Source: Halapricum desulfuricans (GTDB lineage: Archaea > Halobacteriota > Halobacteria > Halobacteriales > Haloarculaceae). From it: a stretch of DNA of 64,000 bases. The notes under the pieces are model-generated. The model did no database searches. It had not been told where the DNA came from and was given only the letters and a program-made list of their open reading frames with translations. Numbering within the stretch: the stretch's first letter is position 1; every line of letters begins with the position of its first letter. The position numbers were made by a program, and so were the translations under genes. The stretch spans positions 124,001 to 188,000 of the forward strand of contig NZ_CP064788.1 in the NCBI RefSeq assembly GCF_017094525.1, written 5' to 3'. Below are positions 43,504-51,955 of the stretch, one piece after another.

Positions 43504-43871
43504 CTCTGATCGGTCGTCGTCTCGTCGGCTTCGACTGCGTCACCGCTGTAGATGTCGCGCTCCTCGTCGGGTGCGGCCAGTTCAAACGGATCGGATTCGA
43601 GATCGGCCTTGAGCAGCCGGAGTCGCTGTGCCTGCTCGGGACCCACGAGCTGTTTGACCGTCTCGACGTCCAGTCTGTCCTCGTAGTAGCGTGCCGCCAC
43701 GCGCTCCCGAAAGGCCTCGCTGTCGGCGGTCGACTCGACGTACTCCCGGATCGCCTCGACGAGAAGGTCGGTCCGATCCGTCCCGAGCAGATCGGCCATC
43801 GCGTCAAGCCGATCGACCAGATACGCCGGCGACTGGAAGTGCACTCGCTGTCGGTCGTCGCTCGCGCCCAT
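43500..43871 (-). CDS. Ribbon-helix-helix antitoxin of the PIN toxin
   Basis: A 123-residue protein. The N-terminal RHH DNA-binding part is QRVHFQSPAYLVDRLDAMADLLGTDRTDLLVEAIREYV. The remainder is helical and acidic (VKQLVGPEQAQRLRLLKADLES, EEERDIYSGDAVEADETT-like) and likely wraps the toxin. AT-rich DNA with TGTGCAATTTATGCACA-like inverted symmetry (about 43874-43892) just upstream is a probable operator for autoregulation. Confidence 0.8.
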   Translation of the reverse strand: MGASDDRQRVHFQSPAYLVDRLDAMADLLGTDRTDLLVEAIREYVESTADSEAFRERVAARYYEDRLDVETVKQLVGPEQAQRLRLLKADLESDPFELAAPDEERDIYSGDAVEADETTTDQR

Positions 43872-43893
43872 TGTATGTGCAATTTATGCACAC
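43872..43893. promoter_or_regulatory. Inverted repeat upstream of the antitoxin gene, probable operator
   Basis: TGTATGTGCAATTTATGCACA contains the palindrome TGTGCA-n5-TGCACA directly before the antitoxin start codon. RHH antitoxins normally repress their own promoter through such sites. Confidence 0.5.
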
Positions 43894-43943
43894 GATACTA
43901 TAATCGTTGTGCCGGCGGCGAGGCCATGTCTCTGAGCCAACGG

Positions 43944-45926
43944 TTAACTCTCGCCGCGGTCGGACGCCCGGTGTTCGCTGATGAGTCGGTCGACCATCTG
44001 CTGGTTGCGCTCGCGCTTGCGTTCGGCCACCCAGTCGTTCCACTCCTCGATCGCGGCGTCGACCTCGCGCTCGCGGGCGACGGCGAGTTCGTCGACCTCC
44101 TGGACGGTCACTTCCTCCGCGTCGGCGACGGGCACGCGCTGCTCGAACAGCACCTCGTCGGAGGCGTCCGAAAGCCCGCCCTGACGCAACACCAGCCGGG
44201 GATCGATATCGGCGAGGCGCTCGGCCGTCGAGCGGCCCGCGCCGGTGGCGTCCCGGAACATGATCACGTCGCCGCTCGCGAGGCCGAACCGCTCGTCGGC
44301 GTCCCGGATGGCCTCGGTCGTGAACTTCTCGACGATCTTGACCGGGACCAGCCCCTCTCGCTTCTCGGAGACGTCCGCGAAGTTCGAGTGGTCGAGCTTC
44401 CAGAGGGCCTTCAGGCGTTCGAGCTTCCCCTCCAGGTCCTCGACGCGCTCGCGCTCGTCTTCGAGTTCGCGCTGTAGCCGGTCGTTCTCCCGTTCGAGAC
44501 GCGTGACCTCCCGGCGCTTGCGCGCCTCGGTCCGCTGCTCGCTGCGGGCTCGCTCGAGCTTTCGCTCGTACTCGTCGATCCGGTCGTTCTTGCTGGCGAT
44601 AGTATCCTTGAGGTCCTCGGTGTGCGACTCCAGCCGCTCGACCCGCGCCTCAAGTCGCCTGATCTTCTTCTCTTCGGGGGTCAGCTCCCGCGGCTCGTGG
44701 CTCGTCTCGCCGGCTTCGTCGTCGCTCTCGTCGTCTTCGCGGGCGGCCAGCGCGCTCTCGACGGAGTGTTCGCCGGCGACGACGTCGGCGACGATCGGGC
44801 CGACCTCTGCTTTCGGTGGGACCTTCGCCGCGATCCGATCGATCTGGTCCTCGTGGTCGTCGTAGGCCGACAGCGCCGCGGCCAGCGCGTCGCGCTCGTG
44901 ATCGTTGTCGTATGGCACCTCGCGGGTGCGGTGCTGTTTCTCGTCGACCGGCAGGTCCGAGTCGGGAACCCATCCCGCGGCGTCGAAACTCCGCCGGAGT
45001 TTCTCGACGGTGTTGGGCATCGGCGTCACGTCGGCGGCGACGACGACTGGCCGACCGCGTTCGACGATCCACTCGGTGACGGCGGCTGTGTCGTCGGTCC
45101 GCGTCGAGTAGACGTCTAGCACTGACCCCTCGAGGCCGACGATCGCGACGGCGGTGGTCGTCCCGGGATCGACGCCGACCAGCACGTGATCGCGGCGCTT
45201 GGCGAGCGGGCGGAACTCGATGCCGTCCCGTTGCAATCGCTCGATCTCGATGCGGGTGTCGCCGTTGCGGTGCTCGGAGACGGGGATGTCGGCGGGCCGC
45301 CCCTCGACCTCGAACACGGCGTTGGCGTAGCCGCCGTATTTCTCGGTGACCGCCTTCTCGTAGTCCAGCCCGGCCGCGTCGAGGTCGGACTCGACCTCGC
45401 GGGCGGTGGTCTTGACCGCGCCGTGGATCCGGCGCGTGTAGCGGTCCTCCGAGAAGCCGCCACCGCCGCCGGTCGAGCGCCCGCGTGCGACCTTGACCTC
45501 CGTCGTGTCGGTGAACGCCGACACCTCGTAGCCGACGTTCCCGGCCGCAAGCCGGGCGGCGGCCTCGGCCTCGGCCATCGGCTGCTTGTCGTAGGGGACG
45601 CCGTGGCGCTTGGCGACCCGCGAGAGGGGTTCGGGTCGCTCGTCGCCCGTGACCTGTACGAGTTTCGTCCCGGCGGGCAGTTCCCGGAGCACGTTGACCA
45701 GTTCGTCCTTGTCGCTGGCCAGTTCGTACATGTTGTCGGTGGCGACGATCGCGGGCTCTCTGCTGTCGATCAGCCGCCGCAACTTCCGTCGGGAGACGAC
45801 GTCGCGCTCGAGCGTCTCCCCGTCGAAGATCACGAGCGCGTAGGAGGGCGCGTCACCGCGAACGTCCCCGCTCTGGACGTCCACGCCGAACACGAGGGCG
45901 TCGAGGGCTCCTGTTCGCGTGCTCAC
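43944..45926 (-). CDS. DUF460 (COG2433) RNase H-fold protein with coiled coil
   Basis: A 660-residue archaeal protein starting at GTG (VSTRTGALDALVFGVDVQSGD). An N-terminal RNase H-like part is followed by a second one, HVLVGVDPGTTTAVAIVGLEG...RPVVVAADVTPMPNTVEKLRR...HERDALAAALSAY, the DUF460 hallmark with Asp residues in Holliday-junction-resolvase-like positions. A long coiled coil (about 440-545, EEKKIRRLEARVERLESHTEDL onwards) and a C-terminal DUF460-associated domain (VEKFTTEAIRDADERFGLASGDVIMFRD) complete it. Proposed to act in nucleic-acid metabolism; activity unknown. A longer in-frame extension upstream belongs to a decayed gene. Confidence 0.85.
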   Translation of the reverse strand: MSTRTGALDALVFGVDVQSGDVRGDAPSYALVIFDGETLERDVVSRRKLRRLIDSREPAIVATDNMYELASDKDELVNVLRELPAGTKLVQVTGDERPEPLSRVAKRHGVPYDKQPMAEAEAAARLAAGNVGYEVSAFTDTTEVKVARGRSTGGGGGFSEDRYTRRIHGAVKTTAREVESDLDAAGLDYEKAVTEKYGGYANAVFEVEGRPADIPVSEHRNGDTRIEIERLQRDGIEFRPLAKRRDHVLVGVDPGTTTAVAIVGLEGSVLDVYSTRTDDTAAVTEWIVERGRPVVVAADVTPMPNTVEKLRRSFDAAGWVPDSDLPVDEKQHRTREVPYDNDHERDALAAALSAYDDHEDQIDRIAAKVPPKAEVGPIVADVVAGEHSVESALAAREDDESDDEAGETSHEPRELTPEEKKIRRLEARVERLESHTEDLKDTIASKNDRIDEYERKLERARSEQRTEARKRREVTRLERENDRLQRELEDERERVEDLEGKLERLKALWKLDHSNFADVSEKREGLVPVKIVEKFTTEAIRDADERFGLASGDVIMFRDATGAGRSTAERLADIDPRLVLRQGGLSDASDEVLFEQRVPVADAEEVTVQEVDELAVAREREVDAAIEEWNDWVAERKRERNQQMVDRLISEHRASDRGES

Positions 45927-45974
45927 GGATCCACGTAGGGGCCTGAATCGATAAACCCCTTGCGGCGAGAGCAT

Positions 45975-46249
45975 CGAGAAGCCAGCCGATCGGCAATCCC
46001 TCCGGACTCGCCGAGGCTCTTCGAGGTCCTGCCAGGAGGCCCCGCTGCCGTACTCCCGGAGCGCGTCCGCGGTCATCAGCCCGATATCGAAGGGGTCGCT
46101 CTCGTACCACGCATAGAAGCGGTCCGCGATGTCACGACCGTCGAAGGCACCCTGCTCAACGAACTGCTCGACCGATCCCGAACGACTCGATCCGAACGGT
46201 AGCGACCGCCGCCCGTCGGTGACGTACGGTGGCCCGACCGTCTCGCGCT
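45975..46249 (-). pseudogene. Remnant of an ADP-ribosylglycohydrolase (DraG-like) gene
   Basis: Upstream of the DUF460 start the same frame reads VEQFVEQGAFDGRDIADRFY, AWYESDPFDIGLMTADALRE, YGSGASWQDLEEPRR. FxxxDIAxRFxxWYxSxPxDIGxMTxxAL is the pattern of ADP-ribosylglycohydrolase family proteins. The N-terminal Asp-rich catalytic block and the C-terminal half are absent, so only a central piece survives. It is in frame with the DUF460 gene by chance or by deletion. Confidence 0.5.
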
Positions 46250-46250
46250 C

Positions 46251-47210
46251 TCACGTGTCGGTCATCACAGCCGCCAGTGCGTCCCGGTGGAACGCGATGG
46301 CATCGCTCCTGCCGACCGGCGGGTATCGGGGATTGGTCACCTCGCCTCCGGAGTCGACGGCGCTCTCGGCGATCGCGGCGATCCGATGAGCGGGACGGAC
46401 CGCCGGGAGGGGTCTGACGTCGGCGTAGCCCTCTCTGAACGCCTGCCGGAGCGGCTCGGGATCGGCGACGTACCAGTCCGCGACGAGGTACTCGGATTTG
46501 GCGACCGAGAGGGCGGGCGCGGCCGCGAGTGGCGCTTCCCAGTCGACGACCGCCGTGACCGAGTCGCCGGCGACCAGCGCGTTTCCCGGCCGGAAGTCCC
46601 ACGGGAACAGTCGCGCGTCGGACTCGCCGTCGGACTCGGCCGCGACGACGGCCCGGAGATCATCTCGGAGCGGGTCGAACGCCGGCGGGAGCCGGTCGAT
46701 CGCTCGCCGGCCGTAGTCCCGGAACCACGGCCCCCAGTCCCGGCCGTCCGACGTGAGGGTCCCGTCCGACAGCTCCAGTCGCCCGTGCTCGTCGAACCGG
46801 AACGCCTCGTGGAGCCGGGCGAGCGCCGCCCCGAACCAGCGCGCGAGGTCCCGTCGCGCCCCCTCTCCGATCGAGACGAACGCCTCGTGGAGATCGTCGC
46901 CGGCGACGTAGGCGGTGAGCATATACGCGACGCCGTCGTGCGCCCCCGCGGCGAGTACTGGCGGCACCGGGACGAACGTCCGCCGGCGCACCGCGCTCAA
47001 CAGCGCCGCTTCGGTGCGAAGCCAGGTCCGCTCGGCACAGACCTGGACGACGACCGGCCCCCGGTTCGCGAACCGGGCAAGCGCCGTCTGCTTTCGACGC
47101 CCGCGATCGATCGACTCGACGTCGACCACGGCGTCGTCGATCGACTCCAGCGCGGCCGCAGCCGCGGCATGCGCCGACTCGCCGTCGAACGCGGCAGTCA
47201 GTCGGCTCAT
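46251..47210 (-). CDS. Aminoglycoside phosphotransferase-family kinase-like protein
   Basis: A 319-residue protein of the APH/choline-kinase fold. RKQTALARFANRGPVVVQVC is the nucleotide-binding N-lobe, YMLTAYVAGDDLHEAF the hinge, FPWDFRPGNALVAGDSVTAVVDWEAPLAAAPALSVAKSEY the catalytic loop and metal-binding segment. The canonical H-x-D-x-x-x-x-N reads W-D-F-R-P-G-N here, so Asp and Asn are kept but His is Trp. Its ATG overlaps the stop of the HAD gene upstream (ATGA), forming a two-gene operon. Substrate unknown. Confidence 0.8.
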   Translation of the reverse strand: MSRLTAAFDGESAHAAAAAALESIDDAVVDVESIDRGRRKQTALARFANRGPVVVQVCAERTWLRTEAALLSAVRRRTFVPVPPVLAAGAHDGVAYMLTAYVAGDDLHEAFVSIGEGARRDLARWFGAALARLHEAFRFDEHGRLELSDGTLTSDGRDWGPWFRDYGRRAIDRLPPAFDPLRDDLRAVVAAESDGESDARLFPWDFRPGNALVAGDSVTAVVDWEAPLAAAPALSVAKSEYLVADWYVADPEPLRQAFREGYADVRPLPAVRPAHRIAAIAESAVDSGGEVTNPRYPPVGRSDAIAFHRDALAAVMTDT

Positions 47211-47881
47211 CCGCTCTCCCGCAGTATCGCCGGCAGTTCGACCAGCGAGTCGATCACGTACTCCGGTTCGTACGCCCCGGCGTCCTCGTCCGCTCGCAAC
47301 CACGCCACCGACAGCCCCGCGTTGTGTGCACCGGCGACGTCGTAGGCCAGCGAGTTCCCGACGTACAGCGTCCGCTCTCGGGCGACATTGAGCTCCTCGA
47401 GGGCGCGATCGAACGGCGCGGTGTGTGGCTTCGACCGGGGCAACTCGGCCCCGTAGACGACCACGTCGAAGCGACCCGTGACGCCGAGCGCGTCGAGTTT
47501 CGTCCGCTGGCGGTCTCTCGGCCCGTTGGTGACGACGCCGATCGGGCCGACTCCGGCCGCCCCCTCCAGTGCAGTCTCCGTCCCCGGCAGATGAGTTACC
47601 GCGCTGTCGTCGATCTCCGAGACCAGCGCGCGGGCGACCGCGAGCGTGTCGACACTGGATCGACCGTGCTGGGCGGCGACCCGGGCGAGTCCAGCGCCGA
47701 AGTATCCGACCGTGTCGCCGTGATCCGGCGGCCCGTCCAGCGCCTCCCAGAGGGCCGGCGGGTCGCCGAACGGCGTCTCACCGACCCGCTCGAACGCCCG
47801 CTCGTAGACCGCCTGCATGTCCTGCGTGCGGCGACAGAGCGTCCCGTCGAGGTCGAAGAGGACCGCGTCAACATTTGCCAT
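47207..47881 (-). CDS. HAD-superfamily hydrolase
   Basis: A 224-residue HAD protein: motif I VLFDLDGTLCRR, motif II IGVVTNGPRDRQRTKL, motif III Lys in ELPRSKPHTAPFDRALE, motif IV LYVGNSLAYDVAGAHNAG. In motif IV the usual first Asp (GDS/GDN) is Asn (VGNS), with Asp retained five residues later, so activity may be modified. A cap domain follows motif I. Translationally coupled with the downstream APH-family kinase. Confidence 0.85.
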   Translation of the reverse strand: MANVDAVLFDLDGTLCRRTQDMQAVYERAFERVGETPFGDPPALWEALDGPPDHGDTVGYFGAGLARVAAQHGRSSVDTLAVARALVSEIDDSAVTHLPGTETALEGAAGVGPIGVVTNGPRDRQRTKLDALGVTGRFDVVVYGAELPRSKPHTAPFDRALEELNVARERTLYVGNSLAYDVAGAHNAGLSVAWLRADEDAGAYEPEYVIDSLVELPAILRESG

Positions 47882-47962
47882 GGACGAGCCTTGGCGCTGC
47901 CGAGGGAAAAGCCGGCGGGCGACAGCACCGACCTCAGTTTCACACCAACGACTTCTGGCCGG

Positions 47963-48301
47963 CTATTCCGGCGTCAACAGTGATTCGACCCGTTCGAGTT
48001 CCCCGTCTTCCAGACCGTCGAGTTCGGAGAGCGGCGCAGCGAGAACGCCCGCGGCAATCGCCGACGCCGTCTCGGCGAGTACCCGCTGGCGTTCGTCGGT
48101 GAGGCTGTCCATCGCGTCCAGACGGGCGGTCGCGCGCTCCAGTTCCCGCCGTTCGACCGTCCGACTGCGTCGCCGGACGGCTTCGAGCGCGTCTTCGACG
48201 ACGGGGTCGCAGTCGTCGGCGGCGCTGTCAGGCCGTTCCAGCTTCGCGGCCCCCGTTCGGTCAGTGCTCGGTTCGACGCCGTCGCTGCTCATGCCCGACA
48301 T
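47963..48301 (-). CDS. Small helical protein similar to the glutamyl-tRNA reductase dimerisation domain
   Basis: A 112-residue protein from MSGMSSDGVEPSTD. The segment VVEDALEAVRRRSRTVERRELERATARLDAMDSLTDERQRVLAETASAIAAGVLAAPLSEL has the length and pattern of the helical C-terminal dimerisation domain of HemA (charged helix, LTDEQ turn, second helix, AAP). No catalytic domain is attached. It may be a stand-alone paralogue. A start 39 bp upstream (MFAKALF) is possible. Confidence 0.55.
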   Translation of the reverse strand: MSGMSSDGVEPSTDRTGAAKLERPDSAADDCDPVVEDALEAVRRRSRTVERRELERATARLDAMDSLTDERQRVLAETASAIAAGVLAAPLSELDGLEDGELERVESLLTPE

Positions 48302-48369
48302 TTGACGCCCGTCCCGAAACAACGCTTTTGCGAACATATTCGGCTTGTCGCGTTCTGCTGGGCGGTCGA

Positions 48370-48780
48370 TCACTCGACGCGGTCTTCGAGGTAGTCCAGT
48401 TGGGCTTGGAGTTCTTTGCGGCGCTGGCGCTGTACCACGGTCGCGTCGAGAATCGACCCGCCGGGCGCGTCGAGCGCGAACTCCGTGCGTGCGGTCACCG
48501 CAGTCGTCCCGTCCCGCTCCGTGAGTTCGTACGTCGTCGTCATCGAGTCGAAGACCCCGTCGATCTGCTCGTACGCCAGCGCCGCCTGCTCGTCCTCGGA
48601 GACCCGCAGCGTCAGCGATATCCGCAACAGCCCCAGCGCCTTCGAGATCTCCAGTCGGTCGCCGTCGATCTCGACCTCGTCGAACCCCGACGCTCGCATG
48701 AACGGCTCGAGGTCGTCGAGCGCGTCCCGGATCTCGTCCGACGAGGCCTCGATCGACCGCGTGACAGTGACAGTTTCCAT
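48370..48780 (-). CDS. SRPBCC-family (START-like) protein
   Basis: A 136-residue protein: TVTRSIEASSDEIRDALDDLEPFMRASGFDEVEIDGD, LLRISLTLRVSEDEQAALAYEQIDGVFDSMTTTYELTERDGTTAVTARTEFALD. Strand-helix-strand order and length fit the helix-grip fold. The ligand is unknown. It is divergent from the PfkB kinase gene with about 135 bp between the starts. Confidence 0.7.
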   Translation of the reverse strand: METVTVTRSIEASSDEIRDALDDLEPFMRASGFDEVEIDGDRLEISKALGLLRISLTLRVSEDEQAALAYEQIDGVFDSMTTTYELTERDGTTAVTARTEFALDAPGGSILDATVVQRQRRKELQAQLDYLEDRVE

Positions 48781-48916
48781 AGCGATCGTCGTCGGTTCTT
48801 GGGTACCTTCGCCATCGACGAATACCTTCGTGCGAACGTGTTCGTCTCGATGTCGGCCCCGACCGCGACGGTCGTTCGATAGCAATACTATTGGACAATC
48901 GCACGTACACTCCGAT

Positions 48917-49876
48917 ATGGACGATCCACAGGTACTCGTCGCAGGAGAGGCGTTGATCGATCTGTTTCCGGCGACTCCGGGGCCGATCGCCGACGCGGAG
49001 ACGCTCACGCGCCGGGCGGGCGGCGCACCGACGAACGTCGCGGTCGCGCTGGCTCGGCTCGGCCATCCGCCGCTTCTGTGGGCGCGACTCGGCGACGATC
49101 CCTTCGGCGATCACCTCGCGGACGTGCTGACCGACAACGGCGTCCGCGAGGAGCTGCTGGAACGCGACCCGGAGCGGAAGACGGCCCACACTCTCGTCGG
49201 CAAGGACGAGGACGGCGACCAGTCGTTCACCTTCTTCGCCGACGAGACGGCGACGTTCGCGATGCAGCCGGGGGCGGTCCCGGCCGAGACGCTGGAGCGC
49301 GTCGAGTGGGTCCACGTCGGCGGCGTCACGCTGCACACCGAGCCGTCGCGGTCGGCGACGCTGGAGCTGATGGAGCGCGCGAGCGAACGCGGCTGTACCG
49401 TCTCGTTCGATCCGAACACGCGGGCGGACCTCTGGCCCGAGGCGTCGGTGCTCGTCGAGACGCTCGAGCGCGCGCTCGGACTCGCCGACGTGGTCAAGAC
49501 CGATCGGGACGACCTGTCGGTGCTCGTCGATGCGGCCGACGAGGACGCACTCGCGGCGGACCTCCTCGAGCGCGGGCCCCATACCGTGCTGCTCACCCGC
49601 GGGAGCGAGGGCGCGATGGCCCGCGCGTCCGAAGCTGCCCCCTGGGGCCCGGCTGAGACGACCTTTGGCGGCTTCGAGGTTGACGTTGTCGAGACGACCG
49701 GTGCCGGGGACGCGTTCGTCGCCGGTACGATCGCCGGACTGCTCGGCGAGCGCTCGCTTTCCGAGACCGTGCGCTACGCGAGCGCGGTGGGGGCGCTTGC
49801 GACCACCGCGACCGGCGCGATGGACGGGTTGCCATCGGAAGACGACGTAGCGGAAATAATTGCCGATAACGCCTGA
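48917..49876 (+). CDS. PfkB-family sugar kinase
   Basis: A 319-residue ribokinase-fold kinase. PfkB signature 1 is RRAGGAPTNVAVALARLG near the N-terminus. Signature 2 is VVETTGAGDAFVAGTIAGLL with the catalytic Asp and the GAGD anion hole. Also seen: GEALIDLFP, WVHVGGVTLH and SFDPNTRADLW. The closest pattern is fructokinase or 2-keto-3-deoxygluconate kinase; the true sugar cannot be decided from sequence. Confidence 0.88.
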   Translation: MDDPQVLVAGEALIDLFPATPGPIADAETLTRRAGGAPTNVAVALARLGHPPLLWARLGDDPFGDHLADVLTDNGVREELLERDPERKTAHTLVGKDEDGDQSFTFFADETATFAMQPGAVPAETLERVEWVHVGGVTLHTEPSRSATLELMERASERGCTVSFDPNTRADLWPEASVLVETLERALGLADVVKTDRDDLSVLVDAADEDALAADLLERGPHTVLLTRGSEGAMARASEAAPWGPAETTFGGFEVDVVETTGAGDAFVAGTIAGLLGERSLSETVRYASAVGALATTATGAMDGLPSEDDVAEIIADNA

Positions 49877-49951
49877 AGCGGCCGTTTTCGCCAGATTCGC
49901 GGATCGGAAGAACGGCAACGATTATACGTCGGGCAATCCCATCGACACGGT

Positions 49952-51025
49952 ATGCAACGACGTGCCGCGGCAGTCTATTTCGTCCTCTTCGCAGTCGTCA
50001 GTGCGGGAGCGTACACGTACGTCGGGATGGCAGAGCGACCGCAGGTCGACCTCTCCGGCGAGACCTACGCAGAGGGGGAGACGCTCACAGTCGGGGATCG
50101 AACCTACACGGTCGCGTCGGTCGGTGACAGTTCCGGCGAACTGACCTGGACGGATCCGGACGCGACGTATACGGCGACGCTACAGAACGACTCGACGGTG
50201 TCCTGGCAGGTCGTCTCCTGGGACGGCCAGCGCGTCGACCGGGTGACGGTCCCGAACGGTTCGACGGTCACCTTCGGCGACCGCGATCACCGGATGCGGT
50301 TGAACGCCTCGACCGACCCTCCGACGCTTCGGCTCGAAGCGGTCGAGAACAGCTCGATCAACACGACGTTCGAACGCGGTGAGACACTCTCTTTCGAGTA
50401 CGACGACCAGTACGTCCCCGACGGAACGATAACGAATGTCACCTCGGACGAGGCAACCGCGTCGTGGGGCTCGGCGTATCTGGTCTCCATTCCCAACGAG
50501 ACCGACCCGGCGACGGCATCGCTGATCCAGCAGCAGAACGTCACTCGCCTGCTGTTGACCGACGACGCCGTCGAGGACTCGCTGGGGACCGCTCCCGACG
50601 GGACGCGGTACGTCCAGTACCGCAACGGCACCCAGCAACCGCTCGCGGCGTACCTGCCCGAGCCCGAGATCAGAACGCTCGCCGAGGGCGAGACGCTCAC
50701 CTACGAGGGCAACGAGACGACAGTCGGGAACATCACCCGCTCGACGCTCCCGCTGAACCGGACCGGTCCCGGAACGGTCGGCGTGGGACTGTCGGCGGGA
50801 CAGTCGGTAGACCTCGATGGGCAGTCGTACTTCGTCCACATCCCCGATTCGGGGACAGTCCAGCTCGCCCCGAACACCACCGAGACACGCGAGGCCTACC
50901 GTAACTCACAGGAGCAGATCGACGACTATCAGGAGCGCAAGGCCGGCCTGTGGGGCGTGGTCATCCTGAGTTCATTCGCGGCAGTGCTGTTGCTCGGACT
51001 GTCGTATCTGCCGAACAAGGATTGA
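49952..51025 (+). CDS. Haloarchaeal membrane-anchored extracellular protein
   Basis: A 357-residue protein with an N-terminal helix (RAAAVYFVLFAVVSAGAYTYVG), a large Thr/Ser/Asn-rich outer domain and a C-terminal helix (GLWGVVILSSFAAVLLLGLSYLP). The outer part repeats the module E-x-x-AEGETLTV/LTYEGNETTVGNIT at least twice and carries several N-x-[ST] sequons (NDST, NASTD, NSSINTT, NET, NGTQ), suggesting glycosylated beta-sandwich domains. Conserved in haloarchaea, function unknown. Confidence 0.7.
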   Translation: MQRRAAAVYFVLFAVVSAGAYTYVGMAERPQVDLSGETYAEGETLTVGDRTYTVASVGDSSGELTWTDPDATYTATLQNDSTVSWQVVSWDGQRVDRVTVPNGSTVTFGDRDHRMRLNASTDPPTLRLEAVENSSINTTFERGETLSFEYDDQYVPDGTITNVTSDEATASWGSAYLVSIPNETDPATASLIQQQNVTRLLLTDDAVEDSLGTAPDGTRYVQYRNGTQQPLAAYLPEPEIRTLAEGETLTYEGNETTVGNITRSTLPLNRTGPGTVGVGLSAGQSVDLDGQSYFVHIPDSGTVQLAPNTTETREAYRNSQEQIDDYQERKAGLWGVVILSSFAAVLLLGLSYLPNKD

Positions 51026-51044
51026 TACCGTGAGTCGGCTTTGA

Positions 51045-51266
51045 TCACTGCCGGACGAGCCAGACCAGGCCGGCCCCGACGGCGATCGTCGCCAGCACGC
51101 CCAGCAGTTGCAGCACCGAGGCCGCGAGGCTGCCGTTCGTCTGCCAGGGCATCCCGGCGATGGTTCCCAGGCCGATCAACACGAGCAACGCGCCCGCGAG
51201 CGTGCCGAACAGTTCGAGCCTGTCCGACATCTCGAGTGCGTCGTTGAATCGTCCGTCCGTGCTCAT
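51045..51266 (-). CDS. Small two-helix membrane protein
   Basis: A 73-residue protein: MSTDGRFNDALEMSDRLELFG, then two transmembrane helices (TLAGALLVLIGLGTIAGMPW and VLQLLGVLATIAVGAGLVWLV). Haloarchaeal conserved type, function unknown. Convergent with the gene ending at 51025, 19 bp apart. Confidence 0.65.
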   Translation of the reverse strand: MSTDGRFNDALEMSDRLELFGTLAGALLVLIGLGTIAGMPWQTNGSLAASVLQLLGVLATIAVGAGLVWLVRQ

Positions 51267-51323
51267 ATCCCCCCTCTCGCGTTTCAGGGTGGTAAAGAAT
51301 CCGGTTCGAGCCGGAACTAACCG

Positions 51324-51599
51324 TCACACCGTGCCGGGACGGATCCGGAACTGCTCGTACTCGCCGTGAGACAGTTCCAGCGCCCCGAGCCACCAGTTCC
51401 AGCGTTCGATCAGGGCGTACTCGTCCGGGGCGTCGTGGAGGTTCGAGACGACGACAGTGACGGTCAGTTCGTGGCCGAAATCGGCCTCGAACCGTCCGGA
51501 ATCGGTCAGATCACGCGCCTGTCTGGCGACGACGTGTGCCGCCCGCTCGCCGGCCTCGAACTCCGTCCGGAGCGTCGCTTCGAGCGTCGTTGGATCCAC
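51324..51599 (-). CDS. Haloarchaeal conserved hypothetical paired with an RHH protein
   Basis: A 91-residue protein: MDPTTLEATLRTEFEAGERAAHVVARQARDL, then FGHELTVTVVVSNLHDAPDEYALIERWNWWLGALELSHGEYEQF. It begins 3 bp after the stop of the RHH gene at 51603-51854 and is surely in the same operon. The pairing of a small RHH protein with this protein could be a regulatory or toxin-antitoxin-like pair, but no nuclease motif is visible. Confidence 0.65.
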   Translation of the reverse strand: MDPTTLEATLRTEFEAGERAAHVVARQARDLTDSGRFEADFGHELTVTVVVSNLHDAPDEYALIERWNWWLGALELSHGEYEQFRIRPGTV

Positions 51600-51602
51600 A
51601 GG

Positions 51603-51854
51603 TCAGAACGTGTAGCCGTCGTCGCGCGGTTCGTCCTGCATCGCCGGGTCCTGCTGGTCCTCGACGGTCTGGGAGAACATGTCCTCCTCGGTGGCCCCCG
51701 TCGTCGGCTCGTCCTCTTCGACGTCGTAAGCGGAGACGCCCATCGTCAGCAACTCCTCGACGGCCTGGTCTCGGTTGACGAACTCGTCCTGCTCGACCAG
51801 CCGCCGGATCTCGTTCTCGATTCGATCCGGCAACGAAACTTCGATTTTCGGCAT
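51603..51854 (-). CDS. Ribbon-helix-helix protein
   Basis: An 83-residue protein starting MPKIEVSLPDRIENEIRRLVEQDEFVNRDQAVEELLTMGVSAY, a complete RHH (CopG/Arc-like) dimerisation and DNA-binding domain, with an acidic C-terminal tail ending PRDDGYTF. Such proteins are common haloarchaeal regulators. It heads a two-gene operon. Confidence 0.75.
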   Translation of the reverse strand: MPKIEVSLPDRIENEIRRLVEQDEFVNRDQAVEELLTMGVSAYDVEEDEPTTGATEEDMFSQTVEDQQDPAMQDEPRDDGYTF

Positions 51855-51955
51855 GTGTGTCGCTCTAGGTCGGACGTGTATAAATCCACGGGGGCACATC
51901 GACGAGGAGAGCGCGTACGACTACACACTTGTGTCTCCGGCCCATAGCCCTGTGC

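Noticed and set aside
47963-49918. A 651-codon minus-strand frame across the SRPBCC and PfkB genes
   Set aside because: Only its last ~112 codons are protein-like; the rest is the antisense shadow of the PfkB kinase and SRPBCC genes, which carry clear family motifs.
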